In this document: positions 11,516-64,000 of the stretch, in pieces
Layout: each line of letters opens with the position of its first letter
How positions within the stretch are numbered: position 1 is the stretch's first letter
Source of the DNA: Cristatella mucedo
Taxonomy: Eukaryota; Bryozoa; Phylactolaemata; Cristatellidae
DNA: 64,000 bases
NCBI GenBank assembly: GCA_009760855.2
Contig: WPIO01000025.1
Coordinates: 5,304,001-5,368,000, forward strand
Direction of reading: 5' to 3'
Program-made: the position numbers and the translations under genes
The notes under the pieces: model-generated
What the model saw: the letters and a program-made list of their open reading frames with translations, nothing else
What the model was told of the DNA's origin: nothing
Database searches by the model: none

Positions 11516-12549
11516 AATCCCATTTACTTTATATTTAATTTTTATGCTGGGTGATACTCGGCGGTATTTGTCGTTAAATTCCCGGAATCTGCTGCAGCGA
11601 CCAATAAACTGAATGCTTTCCTTGCAGACACTAGATTCGGGATGTATAAATTTTGAAAGTTTCATTATGAAGACTGCCTCTACGGCTAACCATCACGTAT
11701 GATCCCTATTCAAGATTAGGGACTGTCTACCATCGTGACTTGCAAACAAATTTAACTAGCTCCCTGGTTCTGTCTCGGCTAGATTATTGCAGTTCTATCT
11801 TGGCTGGGCAACCGAAAAAGCCACTAAACCACTGCAGCTGGTGATGAATAGGGCTGCAAGGCTAGTTAGCAACCCGAAAGGTTCAGCCACGTCTCTTTTG
11901 CTGAAGGAGCTTCGATGGCTTCCGGTTGATCAACGAATACAGAGTAATGTTCTTACACTGACCCATAAGGCCTGTGACCATCAAAACTCGAGCTGGACCA
12001 ACAAAATCGTGGATGAGTTACACTGCAATTCCTGTTCATATGAGCTCTTCGTATAGCAATTATATCATGAGGAGGCAGGCAAAAAGTTAAGCTCGGAAGG
12101 TTACAATTCACCCATAAATGCATCGAGGAGGGCATTTCCTACATCTCTAATAGGAACAATTTTCCCATGATCACTCTTGGGGGTGGAGAAAGAATGAAAC
12201 AGGACTCGAGAAAAATGACTGAAGTTCCTACAAGAAGGAAGACAGAAGCAGAATACAAGCAGGATAGAAGCAAGACTTGCTGTGTACGTACAGTTTTAGG
12301 GTAGTAAACAAGACACCTAATACAGTCGAACCTCTCGGAGAAGCTACGCTGTGTGTGTGTCCTTTATGTACAGCCTGTCTATGCATGCAGACAGGCTATA
12401 CATACAGAGAGGATGAAATTAGAGTGGTTCGGCTGTATTATTATCATTATTATTACCACGACTAAACTATCACCCACTCGGGTAGTACATCAGGAATCGT
12501 CTCGAGTAAGCGGATTGCGACGTAAGGCCGAAGCTTTAACCCATGTGCC

Positions 12550-12600
12550 GAGAGTGAGAGAGAGAGAGAGAGAGACAGAGACAGAGAGAGAGATAGAGAC
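12550..12600. repeat. (GA)n-rich microsatellite
   Basis: Imperfect GA repeat with cagaga interruptions upstream of ADAM17. Confidence 0.9.
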
Positions 12601-13699
12601 TTCATGGACTGACTCTCATACAGCTGCAGGTTATTTTGAGAGACTTCATACCGGCATGGCAATTCGCGAGAGCAACCTTGTCACAGACGACGCAGCAAAC
12701 ATTTTTACCGCTATGTCATAACCGATTGGTCCTGCTAACTCTTCCGAACCACCTCGGAGCCGAGCCACTCCGGGCCTGAGTGGCTCGGCATCGAGCGCCC
12801 ATTGCGCCGTACGAGCGCAGGCACTCGCGCACGGAGAGAGAAGCGGCGTCATCTACTGCCAAAAGGACAGACACAGTGTTTTCAGTTGCAGAGTATAGCT
12901 ATAAGACATTTTTAGAGCAAATTTAGCCCAGTCGACTAACCAAGTCTGCGGAGGAGACGCGAAGCAAATGTTCGCGATATGACCCTCCGGTCAACAATTC
13001 CGTGAGCCGATATCGAAAGCGATTCAATTCGATCAGGAAACGCTGCCGGCCCGGTCGTGATTTGACGCGCTGCACATAAGTACAGGTGCGGCGTGGGGGT
13101 GCAGGTCGCGACTATGGTCGGATTTAAGACGCCAAAGGCAAAATCCACCCACATCAGTCGCATTACAGCGAGCATCAAAATATTTAATAAACACGTTCTC
13201 GGGAGGAACGGATTTGCATACCCCAACTAGACTGCGGGCGCGATACGAGCTAGCGACGTGGTATGAGGCAGGGCTAAGTCAGAACGGCGATGCTGGAGCT
13301 ACGCACATAGCGACGCAGTCAACTCCGCACACTCGACCTACTGAAAAAATGAAGCAAGTGAAGTTTTCACGGTTTTCCCTGGAGCAGCTACCTACCAGTT
13401 AGCCGCTAAGAGGGTCTTCCTTAAATAGCCGGCGGAAGCGCACGCAGTTACGAGGGAATGGCCGCTTGCAAACCAGTTTCCAATGCCGCTTCCGTAAGCG
13501 CGTGCTTGATATAGTGGGCTCGCGGTGCCGGGCTTGGTGATGCTCCTGGATTATTCTGAGATTGAATTAATTTAATGAACTTATTAAATTTTTGTCTGGA
13601 ACTGACGTAGGATGTTACCGCAAGCTCGGGTTAGCATATCTGTAGCGAGCGGTGCACATAGTTGCGGTTTGGTTCGGGGTCGGGGCCGCTGCTCGTAAA

Positions 13700-13708
13700 A
13701 TGGAGTGA
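13700..13708 (+). promoter_or_regulatory. Minimal upstream ORF (ATG GAG TGA) in the presumed ADAM17 5'UTR
   Basis: ATGGAGTGA lies 48 nt before the ADAM17 start codon and ends before it. It could lower initiation at the main start if the transcript begins upstream, which is not shown. Confidence 0.35.
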
Positions 13709-13755
13709 AGTCGGCGCCAGCGGATTCTCCAGGGTGTGCATGGTTTTGCAGAGCC

Positions 13756-64000
<50,245 letters not shown>

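Larger units (their letters stand above)
11080..12056 (+). mobile_element. LINE A fragment (RT to C-terminal region), split by two SINEs
   Basis: Pieces match the long LINE A copy at 22287: aacaacgatcggtctggcag (11114; compare 24279), gctctccattcatattgaacctcgggaaaagtgattcg (11311; compare 24430) and the block from 11530 through ctgaaggagcttcgatggcttccggttgatcaacg (compare 25017). The order is preserved, with SINE1 at 11190-11297 and SINE2 at 11370-11515 inserted between pieces. Confidence 0.8.
9787..13755. promoter_or_regulatory. Head-to-head intergenic region between SPAG1 (-) and ADAM17 (+)
   Basis: The two translation starts diverge and are 3.97 kb apart. The left part (11.08-12.06 kb) is a nested LINE/SINE cluster. 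From about 12.7 to 13.75 kb the sequence is GC-richer and full of CpG, as in a promoter. I see no confident TATA box or initiator, so the transcription starts are not assigned. Confidence 0.45.

Overview
The window is nuclear DNA from a non-vertebrate animal. It holds two spliced genes with GT-AG introns, several families of L2/CR1-like LINEs, two tRNA-derived SINE families, an LTR retrotransposon, decayed Tc1-like and hAT-like transposons and many microsatellites. There is no operon structure and no CRISPR array. I cannot name the species. The protein matches were made by eye, from known features of the families.

Layout. (1) 1-9786, minus strand: the 5' half of a SPAG1 gene (axonemal dynein assembly factor). 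Eight coding exons join in one consistent reading phase, from the start codon to the first TPR repeat; the rest lies left of base 1. (2) 9787-13755: a head-to-head intergenic region. It is repeat-rich on the left (a LINE split by two SINEs) and GC/CpG-richer from about 12.7 kb. (3) 13756 to beyond 64000, plus strand: an ADAM17/TACE-type sheddase. Eighteen core exons plus one candidate cassette exon run from the signal peptide through prodomain, metalloprotease ([12 protein letters not shown]), disintegrin-like, membrane-proximal and stalk regions to the transmembrane helix at 63406-63494. The cytoplasmic tail lies outside the window. The core exons sum to 2121 nt (707 codons) and are phase-consistent, with two junctions unsettled (prodomain/protease and membrane-proximal/stalk).

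The rest is mostly intron filled with repeats. Intron 3 of ADAM17 holds a nearly full-length LINE (22287-25531). It also holds an LTR element (27306-29651) whose 5' LTR is split by a processed RPS14 copy fused to an inverted piece of the element's own internal sequence.

Most unusual points. The ADAM17 disintegrin domain lacks two cysteines that are disulfide partners in related ADAM structures, and gains one cysteine at a split codon. No cysteine-switch Cys can be found in the prodomain. A Cys-rich 33-codon phase-0/0 exon sits inside the protease domain. The membrane-proximal domain has an insertion of about 35 residues with two extra cysteines. Intron 2 is a GC-AG intron. The RPS14/LTR chimera looks like LTR-mediated retroposition.
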